Positions 1 through 8,654 of a DNA stretch of 64,000 bases are shown here, one piece after another (the first letter of the stretch is position 1; each line of letters opens with the position of its first letter). The notes under the pieces are model-generated. The model was not told the DNA's origin. It ran no database searches and was given only the letters and a program-made list of their open reading frames with translations. Source of the stretch: Nitrospirota bacterium. Its GTDB lineage: Bacteria; Nitrospirota; Nitrospiria; Nitrospirales; Nitrospiraceae. The translations under genes were made by a program, and so were the position numbers. The stretch lies in NCBI GenBank assembly GCA_004296885.1, contig SCVN01000015.1, forward strand, positions 124,001-188,000, read 5' to 3'.

Positions 1-2400
1 CCCTTCGTGTTGCTGCGCGAGACGGACGGCTTCGTTGCCTCCGCGAGCTTCCAAGACCCGATATCCGTTCTGGTCGAGAACGGATCGGACCATATTGCGA
101 ACGATGTCTTCGTCTTCCACCAACAACACCGTCCCTGTCCCTGCGGTGACCTCCGGCGCCTGTATGCCCTGAACGTCTCCGGCCGCCTCTTCCACGAAGG
201 GCAGGTAGATCGTGAACTTCGTGCCGCGGCGAGGTTCGCTCTGCACCTCAAGACACCCGCCGCTCTGGATGACGATTCCGTACACGGTAGAGAGTCCCAG
301 ACCCGTTCCCTTCCCGGTCTCCTTGGTCGTAAAGAACGGCTCGAAGATCCGCTCCAAGGTCCCCGCATCCATCCCGCAACCGGTGTCGGCAACCTCGACC
401 ATCACGTACGGGCCAGGCTGCACGGAGCCATGCCGATTCGGTCCGATCCGACCGGCCTGGACGTTGGCCGTTTCGATCGTCAAGCGTCCGCCCTGGGGCA
501 TGGCGTCCCGCGCGTTGAGCACCACGTTCATGAGAACCTGTTGCACCTGTCCCGGATCGGCCTTGACTTGTCCCAAGGCAGGAGCCAGCCGCGTGCCCAA
601 TTCGATGTGCTCGCCGATCAGACGACGGAGCAGCCGCTCAAGATCGGCCACCACCAGGTTCAAATCCAGCACTTTGGGTTGCAGGACCTGGCGACGACCG
701 AAGGCCAGCAACTGACGGGTCAAGGCCGCGGCCCGGTCCCCGGCTTTTTTGATCTCCCCCATGTCGGATCGCAGCGGATCCTGTTCGCCGATCCGTTCCA
801 GGGCCAGGTCGCAATATCCGAGAATACCGGTCAGCAGGTTATTGAAGTCGTGGGCGACGCCCCCGGCAAGCTGCCCGACCGCCTCCATTTTTTGCGACTG
901 ACGGAGCTGCTCTTCCAAATGCTTGCGGTCGGTGATGTCTTCCGAGAGGCCCAACAAATACCTGGGGCGCCCCTCCTGATCCAGGATCGGAACTTTCAGC
1001 GTGCGCAGATACCGCAGCCCCTTGTGCCGGGTCTGGATCGGCTCCTCCGGTATTTCGAGCAACCGTCCGCTGGCCAACACTTCCCGATCCTTGGCGGTAA
1101 AGAAATCGGCTTCGTCTTTGGGAAAGAAGTCATAGTCGTTCTTGCCGATCATCTCCTCCCGCTTGTACCCCACCAGTTCCTCGCCGGCTTTGTTGAACAG
1201 CACGAAGCGGAGATCCTGGGCATCCTTGACGAAGAACATGTTGGGGCTGTGTTCGACGATGGAGCCGAGCAGCGCCTGCACACGCCCCGCCTCCGCTTCA
1301 GCTTTTTTACGGGCGGTAATATCGCGGATGGCGGCCAGGCGGGCCTTTCGTCCCTGATATTCGTAGGTCCGGCTAATGACCTCGCAAAACAAAAGGGTGC
1401 CGTCTTTACGGACTTTCACCGCCTCATACGGGGCTTCCAGCGCTTCGCGGACGCTCTCACTAACCAGTGTCCTCGATTCGGGCGCCACAAAGTCGAGCAC
1501 ATGCTTCCCGATGACTTCGGGAACCGTATAGCCGAACATCTTGGCGTAGGCTTCGTTGGCTTCAAGTATCACTCCGTTCTCATGGATCGCGATCGCATCG
1601 AAGGTCGCTTCGATGATATTCCGGTAGCGGCTTTGAGTTTCCCGCAACCTGTCTTCCGCCAGCTTGCGTCCGGTGATATCTTGGATCTGGCCAATAAAAT
1701 GGACGGGCTGCCCCTGCGCATCCTGCACCAGCGACACGCTCAGGAGAATCCAGACGATGTGCCCTCCCTTATGGAAATACCGTTTCTCCATCTGATACGA
1801 ACGAATCTCCCCGGCCAACATCTGACGCACATGCGCAAGGTCGCGCTCGAGGTCCTCGGGGTGCGTAATGTCCTGGAACGTCGTCTGCGTCAATTCTTCC
1901 GCCGAGTACCCCGTGATCTCGCACAGGGATCGGTTCACTTTGAGAAAGCGGCCGGTCGGCGACACGAGCGCCATGCCGATCGCGGCATGCTCGAAGGCGC
2001 TCGTAAATTGCTGTATGCTGAAACGCAACGCCTCTTCGGCCCGTTTACGCTCGGTGACGTCCTGGATCGAGGCGACAGTGACCCGCCTGCCTTGCAGTTG
2101 CAGCCGAGTCGCAGTGATCGCGACATCGATGATCGTGCCATCCTTTTTTCGATGCCGCCATTCCCCCGCTTCGACCAACCCGACCGGAGTTTTCGAGAAG
2201 TATGCCAACAAGGCGGGAACATCCTCAGGCGGACGAATGTCCAGGACCGTCATGCCGAGAAATTCCTCTCTAGAGTAGCCATAATGGGCCACCGCGGCAT
2301 CGTTCACGGCAAGGAATGCGAGGGTCTCCATGTCGAAGACACACATGGGTTGGGGATTCTGGTCGAAGAGGAGTTGATACTGCCGCTCAAGTTCTGGCAT
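1..2400 (-). CDS. multi-PAS hybrid sensor histidine kinase with C-terminal receiver domain (3' end outside window)
   Basis: Reading leftward from the ATG at 2400, 800 codons are open to the window edge. The protein starts with about four successive PAS domains (roughly residues 1-560), each closing on a D[IV]T[ED]RK- or DITARK-type linker. A HisKA domain follows with the phospho-acceptor box GGVAHDFNNLL, then a HATPase domain (N box LNARDAMP, G boxes DTGCGMD and GKGTGLGLS). A receiver domain begins (VLLVEDE) and is cut by the window edge. No transmembrane segment is visible, so it is probably a cytoplasmic sensor. The start is supported by CGGAGGGGGC just before the ATG and an in-frame stop at 2434-2436. 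A long open frame lies antisense to it on the plus strand and is a shadow. The ligand cannot be inferred. The domain assignment is secure. Confidence 0.9.
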   Translation of the reverse strand, partial: MPELERQYQLLFDQNPQPMCVFDMETLAFLAVNDAAVAHYGYSREEFLGMTVLDIRPPEDVPALLAYFSKTPVGLVEAGEWRHRKKDGTIIDVAITATRLQLQGRRVTVASIQDVTERKRAEEALRFSIQQFTSAFEHAAIGMALVSPTGRFLKVNRSLCEITGYSAEELTQTTFQDITHPEDLERDLAHVRQMLAGEIRSYQMEKRYFHKGGHIVWILLSVSLVQDAQGQPVHFIGQIQDITGRKLAEDRLRETQSRYRNIIEATFDAIAIHENGVILEANEAYAKMFGYTVPEVIGKHVLDFVAPESRTLVSESVREALEAPYEAVKVRKDGTLLFCEVISRTYEYQGRKARLAAIRDITARKKAEAEAGRVQALLGSIVEHSPNMFFVKDAQDLRFVLFNKAGEELVGYKREEMIGKNDYDFFPKDEADFFTAKDREVLASGRLLEIPEEPIQTRHKGLRYLRTLKVPILDQEGRPRYLLGLSEDITDRKHLEEQLRQSQKMEAVGQLAGGVAHDFNNLLTGILGYCDLALERIGEQDPLRSDMGEIKKAGDRAAALTRQLLAFGRRQVLQPKVLDLNLVVADLERLLRRLIGEHIELGTRLAPALGQVKADPGQVQQVLMNVVLNARDAMPQGGRLTIETANVQAGRIGPNRHGSVQPGPYVMVEVADTGCGMDAGTLERIFEPFFTTKETGKGTGLGLSTVYGIVIQSGGCLEVQSEPRRGTKFTIYLPFVEEAAGDVQGIQAPEVTAGTGTVLLVEDEDIVRNMVRSVLDQNGYRVLEARGGNEAVRLAQQHEG

Positions 2401-2476
2401 GCCCCCTCCGGGACGAACCGCACGATAGGCGAATCATGATAGCCGCGCATGCACACCGCGTCAAAACCCTGTCGGT

Positions 2477-3346
2477 TCAGTAACGGCGCAGCTCCAGCAT
2501 GGGGCGATTCCACAAGCACAACCGCGCCGCAGCCCAGAGGGCGGTGAACGTCCGGGCCAGGGCCGGAGCCGAGCAGGCCAGCAGCTTGACGGCCAGGCCC
2601 GGCACGGCCGGTTCTGAGACGCCGCCCAAGACCTCCTCCGGATGCTCATCCAGGATCAGCGCCAGTTCCTCCTCCAATCTCTTCCAGCGCTCGGCGTCGA
2701 CCGAATCGCCGACCAGATAGAGCGACGCGACATAGTCCCAACTCCGAGCGAGTCCCGTTCGATATGGCCCTCTGACACCGTCGAGATCGTACCGCTCGAC
2801 CAACGAGCGGCCATCGGCCATGGCAATGCGAATCTCATTCTCCAGCCTGGTGAAGGCCCAGCGCTCGCCCCTGGCGATGCGGCCGCAGGCCAAGGCATCC
2901 CAGAGCAGCAGCGTCGCGCCCGGCTCCAGCCGGACATGAATGGCCTGCCGGTAGCGGGCCCCGGCGAAAGGAATCGTGAGGTCCGGAACCCATTCGAGAA
3001 TGGCCCGCTCCCCGACGGACAGGTCGACGAGTTGCGCCGAAGGCTCCGACAGGGACCGGTAGACGCGGTTCGCGGAGGGAGTCGAAAAGATTACGTGGGT
3101 ATCCGGGCCCAGTCCGGCGTCGAGCGAGAGCCGGTCTCCCCCGACCAGCCCGCCGGAGGGGTTCAACAACGGCTGGTAAGCGCAGCCTGTGTCGTCAAGT
3201 CGAATGGGCGGCGACAAGTGCCACGGAGTGTGGCAGCGGGAATGGGTCAGGACGGTCGTCCGATCACGCTGCTCATAGCGGAGGGTCAGTGCGCCGATCC
3301 GGCCGACCGAGCGCAAGGAGTCGGCATGAACGGCCTGGCGCCCCAT
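2477..3346 (-). CDS. ureD: urease accessory protein UreD (UreH)
   Basis: UreD is the scaffold that, with UreF and UreG, delivers nickel to the urease active site. The protein shows the family pattern: an opening GxLxLRYEQRDRTTVL strand, the LLNPSGGLVGGDRL motif, a STPSANRVYRS stretch, and an acidic middle ending in a helical tail. I prefer the ATG at 3346, giving 289 aa, because it leaves 14 bp after ureG and still precedes the conserved start. An upstream start at 3394 would overlap ureG by 34 bp. It is the last gene of the minus-strand urease operon ureABCFGD. Identification is firm from both sequence and context. Confidence 0.92.
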   Translation of the reverse strand: MGRQAVHADSLRSVGRIGALTLRYEQRDRTTVLTHSRCHTPWHLSPPIRLDDTGCAYQPLLNPSGGLVGGDRLSLDAGLGPDTHVIFSTPSANRVYRSLSEPSAQLVDLSVGERAILEWVPDLTIPFAGARYRQAIHVRLEPGATLLLWDALACGRIARGERWAFTRLENEIRIAMADGRSLVERYDLDGVRGPYRTGLARSWDYVASLYLVGDSVDAERWKRLEEELALILDEHPEEVLGGVSEPAVPGLAVKLLACSAPALARTFTALWAAARLCLWNRPMLELRRY

Positions 3347-3360
3347 GTATCGCGGCCCTT

Positions 3361-4029
3361 TCAGCGATTCGCTGGAATACGCGCCCGCACCCATTCCACC
3401 ACCTGGTCCAATCCCTGACCGGTCGGCAGGTTGGTGAAGATAAAGGGCAGGCTCTCGCGCATCTTCTTGCTGTCACGGTCCATCACGGAGAGGTCGGCCC
3501 GTACGTGCGGGGCCAGATCGATCTTGTTGATCACGAGCAGGTCCGATCTGGTGATCCCGGGTCCGCCCTTGCGCGGAATCTTGTCGCCCGCCGCCACGTC
3601 GATCACATAGATGGTATAGTCCACGAGCTCGGGGCTGAACGTCGCGGCCAGGTTGTCGCCGCCGCTTTCGATGAACAATACGCGGACATCCGGGAACCGC
3701 CTCACCAGATCGTCCAACGCTTCCTGATTGTGCGAGGCATCCTCGCGGATCGCCGTATGAGGACAGCCGCCTGTTTCCACGCCCAGGATGCGCTCCGGAG
3801 GAAGGACGCCGCGCCGCGTGAGGAATTCCGCGTCTTCCTTGGTGAAAATATCGTTCGTGACCACGCCGATACTGTGGCTGTCCCGCAGCTTGCGGCAGAG
3901 CGCCTCGACAAGGGCCGTCTTGCCGGAACCGACCGGGCCGCCGATCCCGAACGTAGGGATCTTGTTGGCACGGGCCAGCGTGGGTTTGCCGTTGCCCTCA
4001 TGATGGTGGTCGTGATGATGTCCGCTCAT
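3361..4029 (-). CDS. ureG: urease accessory GTPase UreG
   Basis: UreG is a SIMIBI-class GTPase that powers nickel insertion into apo-urease with UreD and UreF. The P-loop [11 protein letters not shown] lies near residue 30, followed by the [13 protein letters not shown] metal/switch segment, the [15 protein letters not shown] nickel-binding CPH motif, and the NKIDLAP guanine-specificity motif. The N-terminus is unusually histidine-rich ([12 protein letters not shown]). This type of tail binds Ni2+ in other organisms. No ureE nickel metallochaperone is present in the cluster, so the tail may partly take over nickel storage, which is an inference. The length of 222 aa is close to the family norm plus this tail. 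Confidence 0.97.
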   Translation of the reverse strand: MSGHHHDHHHEGNGKPTLARANKIPTFGIGGPVGSGKTALVEALCRKLRDSHSIGVVTNDIFTKEDAEFLTRRGVLPPERILGVETGGCPHTAIREDASHNQEALDDLVRRFPDVRVLFIESGGDNLAATFSPELVDYTIYVIDVAAGDKIPRKGGPGITRSDLLVINKIDLAPHVRADLSVMDRDSKKMRESLPFIFTNLPTGQGLDQVVEWVRARIPANR

Positions 4030-4064
4030 AGGATTGTGATTGGTGAATAGTGAAATGTGATCGG

Positions 4065-4748
4065 TTAAGAACGGAACAATCGCGACGCAAGGCGACTGTG
4101 CCTCATGGCATGGATGTCCTGTACCGGTGTCCAGGCGGTCATGGTCGCGTCAACGACGGCGCGACGGCTCAGACGGCTGATCATCGGAGCCCAGGCGGTC
4201 AGCAACCGCTGGCCTTCGCGTTGGCCGATCGGAAGCAGCTTGAGCGACGCGGACACGAACCCGACCGCCTGCTGGTACAGGAACGCCGTCACCGTCTGCT
4301 CCCTCGTCCATCCTGTTTCGCCCAACACCAACCCAAGCGCGACCGCCAGGTGTCCGGGCGCGCGACCGGCCTCAACTTCCCGGAGATACGTTCGAATGAC
4401 CGGAGACGCGCCGTCTTCCACCACCGCTCCCCTGAGCACTTGGCGTCCCATCTGCCGGCTGGCAATCCGACTTTCCCTCCCGGTCATCATCGCGTCCAAT
4501 GCCTGATCGGCCTCCCACGCCCCTTGTCCCTTGCCTCTTGCCCCTTGCCACGCCTTCGCAACCGCGACCGCTTCGCGGGTCCCCATCCCAGTGGTAAAAA
4601 GTTCCTCAACATAGCGCGAAAGGCCTTCGGAATCCTTCACCGCCCCGCCTTGCACCGCCGCCTCCAGGCCTGACGAGTAGGCAAACCCGCCGGCCGGGAA
4701 AAAACTATCCACGAACCGGATGCCGCGCAGGAGTGAAAGGGTGTTCAT
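4065..4748 (-). CDS. ureF: urease accessory protein UreF
   Basis: UreF bridges UreG and UreD in the urease activation complex. The conserved N-terminal segment [19 protein letters not shown] sits right after the chosen ATG at 4748, giving 227 aa. The frame stays open upstream to a TTG at 4856, but those extra codons are encoded by an intergenic palindromic repeat, so I do not count them as protein. No clear Shine-Dalgarno sequence precedes 4748. Translation may rely on coupling or be weak, since the repeat occupies the usual position. The gene lies between ureC and ureG on the same strand. Confidence 0.93.
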   Translation of the reverse strand: MNTLSLLRGIRFVDSFFPAGGFAYSSGLEAAVQGGAVKDSEGLSRYVEELFTTGMGTREAVAVAKAWQGARGKGQGAWEADQALDAMMTGRESRIASRQMGRQVLRGAVVEDGASPVIRTYLREVEAGRAPGHLAVALGLVLGETGWTREQTVTAFLYQQAVGFVSASLKLLPIGQREGQRLLTAWAPMISRLSRRAVVDATMTAWTPVQDIHAMRHSRLASRLFRS

Positions 4749-4758
4749 TTTTTTCAAA

Positions 4759-4880
4759 GGATGCTCAAAAAGGTCATCCACCGAGGCCGCAGGGAGTTCG
4801 GCGACTGAGACGTACGTTTTGCAATACGTCGCAGGGAGACGAGCGACCGAGAACAAAGTTGGAGGCCTTTTTCAGCATCC
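4759..4880. repeat. GC-rich palindromic intergenic repeat between ureC and ureF
   Basis: The outer arms GGATGCTCAAAAAGG (4759-4773) and CCTTTTTCAGCATCC (4866-4880) are complementary except for one base. An inner hairpin GACGTA/TACGTC flanks a TTTTGCAA loop. The element fills nearly the whole spacer, ending 1 nt before the ureC stop codon and about 10 nt from the ureF start. The architecture (REP/MITE-like, about 120 bp, imperfect internal symmetry) suggests a dispersed repeat. I believe similar elements occur in other Nitrospira genomes, but this window holds only one clear copy. Confidence 0.8.
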
Positions 4881-4881
4881 G

Positions 4882-6606
4882 TCAAAAGAGGAAGTAACGT
4901 TGTGCCATCGGAAGCAATGCCAGCGGCTCGCAGGACAGCTTCTGCCCGTCGGCACGAACCACGTAGGTCTCCGGGTCCACTTCGATCCTGGGCAGCGCGT
5001 CGTTCAATTTCAGATCGCGCTTGCCGATTCCTCGGCATTTCTTGATGACGGCCAGCCGTTTCTGGAGGCCCAAGGTCTTGGGCACTTCCCGGTCCAACGC
5101 CGCCTGCGACATGAACGTCAGGCTGGTGCTGTACAGCGCCCGCCCAAAGCTCCCGAACATGGGCCTGGTGAGCACCGGCTGCGGCGTCGGGATCGAGGCA
5201 TTGGGGTCGCCCATCGCCGCGGACATGGGGAATCCGCCCTTCACCACGATCTCCGGCTTGACCCCGAAGAAGGCCGGTTTCCAGAGGACCAGATCGGCTA
5301 GCTTGCCCACTTCGACCGAGCCGACTTCGTGGGCGACGCCATGGGTAATCGCAGGATTGATCGTATATTTGGCCACATACCGCCTGGCGCGAAAATTATC
5401 GTGCGTGACGCCGGCCCCTTCGCCTGGGCCCTTGAGGTGCCCGCGTTGCAGCTTCATCTTGTGTGCCGTCTGCCAGGTGCGGATGATCACCTCTCCGACC
5501 CGCCCCATCGCCTGCGAATCAGACGACATGATGCTGATGGCGCCCATGTCGTGCAGGATGTCCTCGGCGGCGATCGTCTCCCGCCGGATGCGGGACTCGG
5601 CAAAGGCGATGTCTTCCGGCACACGGGGGTGGAGATGGTGGCAGACCATGAGCATGTCCAGGTGCTCGTCCATCGTGTTGACGGTAAAGGGCATGGTGGG
5701 GTTCGTGGACGAGGGCAGCACGTTCGGTTCGCCGCAAACCTTGATGATGTCCGGCGCGTGGCCGCCGCCCGCCCCCTCCGTGTGGAACGAGTGGATCGTC
5801 CGGCCGGCGAAGGCCTTGATCGTATCCTCGACGAACCCGGCTTCGTTCAGCGTGTCCGTGTGAATCGCCACTTGCACGTCATACTGCTCGGCCACGTCCA
5901 GACAGGTGGAGATGGCCGCGGGCGTCGTCCCCCAATCCTCGTGGAGCTTGAGTCCGATCGCGCCTGCCTCGATCTGTTCGTTGAGCCCTTCGGGAAGCGA
6001 CGAGTTCCCCTTGCCCAGAAATCCCAGGTTGATGGGGAATCCGTCGGCCGCCTCCAGCATCCGGTGGAGGTTCCAGGCGCCTGGCGTGCAAGTCGTGGCG
6101 TTCGTCCCCGTGGCCGGCCCGGTCCCTCCGCCAATCAGCGACGTGAGGCCGTTGGCCAGCCCTTCCATGATGATCTGCGGACAGATGAAATGGATGTGGG
6201 TATCCATGCCACCGGCCGTCACGATCTTGCCTTCGGCCGAAAGGACTTCCGTGGCGGCGCCGACTTCCATCCCCGGCGTCACTCCATCCATCAAGTCCGG
6301 ATTGCCCGCCTTGCCGATGGCGGAAATGCGCCCGTGCTTGATGCCAATGTCCGCCTTCACGATGCCCCAATGGTCCAGGATCACCGCGTTCGTGATCACG
6401 AGGTCCAACGCGCCGGCGGCGCGGGTGGCCGCAGGTGATTGCCCCATCCCGTCCCGAATGACTTTACCGCCCCCGAACTTGGCCTCTTCGCCAGGTGTCG
6501 TGAGATCCTTCTCGATTTCGACGATCAGCTCCGTGTCGGCCAGGCGAATCCGGTCCCCGGCGGTCGGCCCGTAGAGGTCTGCATATTGGCGGCGAGGAAT
6601 CTTCAT
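4882..6606 (-). CDS. ureC: urease subunit alpha
   Basis: This is the catalytic subunit of nickel urease, which hydrolyses urea to ammonia and carbamate/CO2 in the cytoplasm. At 574 aa it has the standard length. Visible signatures are [20 protein letters not shown] at the start, the metal-binding THIHFICPQ, the carbamylated lysine in [23 protein letters not shown], the substrate/flap segment VCHHLHP and the C-terminal MAQRYFLF. It overlaps ureB by 4 nt, which implies translational coupling. In a nitrifier the released ammonia can supply nitrogen, or energy in comammox strains. Identification is certain. Confidence 0.99.
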   Translation of the reverse strand: MKIPRRQYADLYGPTAGDRIRLADTELIVEIEKDLTTPGEEAKFGGGKVIRDGMGQSPAATRAAGALDLVITNAVILDHWGIVKADIGIKHGRISAIGKAGNPDLMDGVTPGMEVGAATEVLSAEGKIVTAGGMDTHIHFICPQIIMEGLANGLTSLIGGGTGPATGTNATTCTPGAWNLHRMLEAADGFPINLGFLGKGNSSLPEGLNEQIEAGAIGLKLHEDWGTTPAAISTCLDVAEQYDVQVAIHTDTLNEAGFVEDTIKAFAGRTIHSFHTEGAGGGHAPDIIKVCGEPNVLPSSTNPTMPFTVNTMDEHLDMLMVCHHLHPRVPEDIAFAESRIRRETIAAEDILHDMGAISIMSSDSQAMGRVGEVIIRTWQTAHKMKLQRGHLKGPGEGAGVTHDNFRARRYVAKYTINPAITHGVAHEVGSVEVGKLADLVLWKPAFFGVKPEIVVKGGFPMSAAMGDPNASIPTPQPVLTRPMFGSFGRALYSTSLTFMSQAALDREVPKTLGLQKRLAVIKKCRGIGKRDLKLNDALPRIEVDPETYVVRADGQKLSCEPLALLPMAQRYFLF

Positions 6607-7085
6607 GGGCGCGCTCCCTTCACGAGAAAGCCCCGTTCAGCCGCGCGGGCCATGGCCTGGGCCTTCACCTGCGGATCGTCCAGACGGCCATGGGTCAGCC
6701 CGTTGATGCCATAGGCCACCCGATTGCCGCCGAGGGCTATAAGCGTCACCTGCTTCTCCTCTCCCGGCTCGAACCTCACCGCCGTCCCGGCCGGAACCAA
6801 GAGCCGGAAGCCGTAGGTCTTCTCTCGGTCAAACCTGAGCGATCGGTTGACCTCGAAAAAGTGACAGTGCGACCCGACCTGAATCGGCCGGTCCCCCACA
6901 TTCGCCACCGTGACCTCCACCGTGCGACGCCCTTGCAGGGCGACGATGTCGCCCGTTCCCAGGATGATCTCCCCCGGAATCACATCGGCCGGTTGCGGGG
7001 CTTTGTGAGAGGGAGCCGGCCGGGAAGCCTTGGCCTGAACCTTGGCCGACGGCTTGGCTTTCATTTTCTTCACCGGTTTCTTCAT
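6603..7085 (-). CDS. ureB: urease subunit beta with basic N-terminal extension
   Basis: The urease beta subunit is structural in the (alpha beta gamma)3 holoenzyme. The family core begins at [13 protein letters not shown] (near residue 36) and includes [11 protein letters not shown] and [16 protein letters not shown]. The first 35 residues are a Lys/Ala/Pro-rich low-complexity extension that is not part of the usual 100-110 aa subunit, and there is also a short C-terminal extension, giving 160 aa. The start at 7085 has a GAGG-type ribosome site. The ureA stop lies 54 bp upstream. The extension resembles a flexible nucleic-acid-like tail, but its role is unknown. Confidence 0.97.
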   Translation of the reverse strand: MKKPVKKMKAKPSAKVQAKASRPAPSHKAPQPADVIPGEIILGTGDIVALQGRRTVEVTVANVGDRPIQVGSHCHFFEVNRSLRFDREKTYGFRLLVPAGTAVRFEPGEEKQVTLIALGGNRVAYGINGLTHGRLDDPQVKAQAMARAAERGFLVKGARP

Positions 7086-7139
7086 CGCCAGACCTCGCCT
7101 CGCAAGGACATAACTAGCTCAACCGTTACATTCTATTTA

Positions 7140-7442
7140 TCATCTAATTGGTTCATGAACTGTGACTAACTTCGTTCCGTCTGGAAAGGTCCCTTCGACC
7201 TGGATATCATGAATCATCTCCGGCACTCCCGGCATGACATCGGCCCTGGCCAGGAGCGTGGCCCCATAACTCATCAGGTCGGACACGGTCCGCCCATCCC
7301 TGATCCCCTCCAGCAGAGCCGCCGTAATATAGGCCACTGCCTCCGGGTGGTTGAGCTTCAATCCGCGGGCTTTGCGCTCTTTGGCCAGTTGCGCCGCCAC
7401 ATAGATCAAGAGCTTTTCTTGTTCTCGCGGTGTCAAATGCAT
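7140..7442 (-). CDS. ureA: urease subunit gamma
   Basis: The 100-aa urease gamma subunit matches the family along its whole length: [20 protein letters not shown] at the start, [22 protein letters not shown] and [22 protein letters not shown] near the end. It is the first gene of the minus-strand operon ureA-B-C-F-G-D, and a sigma70-like promoter lies just upstream at 7494-7522. A GGGGAAGAAAG stretch precedes the ATG. The opposite strand carries the urea channel gene, so the two share a 170-bp divergent control region. Confidence 0.98.
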   Translation of the reverse strand: MHLTPREQEKLLIYVAAQLAKERKARGLKLNHPEAVAYITAALLEGIRDGRTVSDLMSYGATLLARADVMPGVPEMIHDIQVEGTFPDGTKLVTVHEPIR

Positions 7443-7493
7443 AGGCTTTCTTCCCCAAAAACTGGCAGTTGGATGATCGCGGGCGGCGTGCGA

Positions 7494-7522
7494 AAACTAT
7501 CACTTCTACCCACCTCAGTCAA
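7494..7522 (-). promoter_or_regulatory. ureAp: sigma70-type promoter of the urease operon
   Basis: On the minus strand TTGACT (7517-7522) and TAGTTT (7494-7499) are separated by exactly 17 bp. The predicted transcript would start about 45 nt before the ureA ATG. The -35 matches consensus in 5 of 6 positions and the -10 is weaker. It lies in the divergent spacer shared with the urea channel gene. Confidence 0.6.
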
Positions 7523-7613
7523 CTTGCCAACCCCATAGTTCTTGACCCCTCCCCGCCGATTACCTAGAGTGGGAGCCCTTGGCGCAGCAGGACCGCCAAC
7601 CGCAGGAGCAGCG

Positions 7614-8654
7614 ATGACGCAGGGACCGTTCCAAGACCGATTCCGAGACCATCCGAACTTTGGAATCGCGGATTGGGTGCTGCGCGGGATCGGCCAAGTC
7701 GTGTTCCAGAACAATCCGCTCTCCGGCGCAGTGATTCTCGCGGCGATCTTCTACAACTCCTGGATCTACGGGGTGGTCTGCCTGCTCGGCACGATCGTCG
7801 GCACCCTGACCGCCCTTGGCTTCAAAGCCGATAAGGGGCTGATCAAGGATGGCCTGTTCGGGTTCAACGGCGCCTTGATCGCCCTGGCCCTGGTTGCCTA
7901 TACCAGCCAGGACTTCGCCCACGGCAACCTGCCCAACTGGTATCTCTGGTCCTATATCGTCGTCAGTGCGGCGTTCACCTCCGCGCTCGTCCCAGCGTTC
8001 GGCTCCCTGCTGGGACAACACAGGGTTCCAGGCCTTACCATGCCCTTCGTCCTGTCAGGCTGGTGGTTCCTGGGCGCCCTCCTGCAGTTCAGCACCATCG
8101 ATGTGTCCTCCGCACTCAAACCCACTTCCCCCGCGGACTTTACCGGCCCCAGGCCGGACTATACCTGGGGGACCTGGTTCTATGGGATCACCAACGGCAT
8201 CGCGGAAATCTTTTTCCAGGACGATTGGGTGTCAGGCGTGATCATCCTGGCTGGCATTGCGATCAATAGCAGGATCGGCGCCGGCATGGCCCTCCTGGGC
8301 TCGACCCTCGCCGTCGGGGTCGCCGTGGTCTACGGAGCGCACGACAACGCGATCCGCGACGGGCTGTTCGGCTACAACGCCTCGCTCACCGCCATGGCCC
8401 TCGGCGGCCTCTTCCTGGTTTTGAACTGGTCCGGGTTCCTCTACACGGTCCTGGGCATTCTGGTCACGGCCCGGGTCTGGGCCTCGATGGGCATCTTTCT
8501 GGAACCGACGGGCATGCCGGTGCTCACCTCCGCCTTCGTGTTCGTCACCTGGCTGATGCTCCTGGCCGCACCGAGCTTCACGGCGCTTAGGCCGATCGTG
8601 CCGGCCGAGGCCACGAGGCCCGAAGACCATCTCGCGCGCCGCCAGAACGGCTAG
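7614..8654 (+). CDS. UT-family urea channel/transporter
   Basis: This 346-aa inner-membrane protein has about ten hydrophobic segments and the internal two-fold repeat of the urea transporter (UT/Yut) family. Each half carries the hallmark loop: KDGLFGFNGALIALAL near residue 85 and RDGLFGYNASLTAMALGG near residue 245. The family forms trimeric channels for facilitated urea diffusion. The ATG at 7614 is chosen because GCAGGAGCAGC sits just upstream; the open frame extends 24 codons further without a ribosome site. It is divergent from ureA, so it probably supplies urease when urea is plentiful, alongside the energy-driven Urt system. The gene ends convergently on the porin gene, sharing CTAG as both stop codons. 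Confidence 0.93.
   Translation: MTQGPFQDRFRDHPNFGIADWVLRGIGQVVFQNNPLSGAVILAAIFYNSWIYGVVCLLGTIVGTLTALGFKADKGLIKDGLFGFNGALIALALVAYTSQDFAHGNLPNWYLWSYIVVSAAFTSALVPAFGSLLGQHRVPGLTMPFVLSGWWFLGALLQFSTIDVSSALKPTSPADFTGPRPDYTWGTWFYGITNGIAEIFFQDDWVSGVIILAGIAINSRIGAGMALLGSTLAVGVAVVYGAHDNAIRDGLFGYNASLTAMALGGLFLVLNWSGFLYTVLGILVTARVWASMGIFLEPTGMPVLTSAFVFVTWLMLLAAPSFTALRPIVPAEATRPEDHLARRQNG

Noticed and set aside
7-2439. 810-codon open frame on the plus strand
   Set aside because: It is exactly antisense to the hybrid kinase frame on the minus strand, whose PAS, HisKA and HATPase motifs are unmistakable. High GC gives long antisense frames here.
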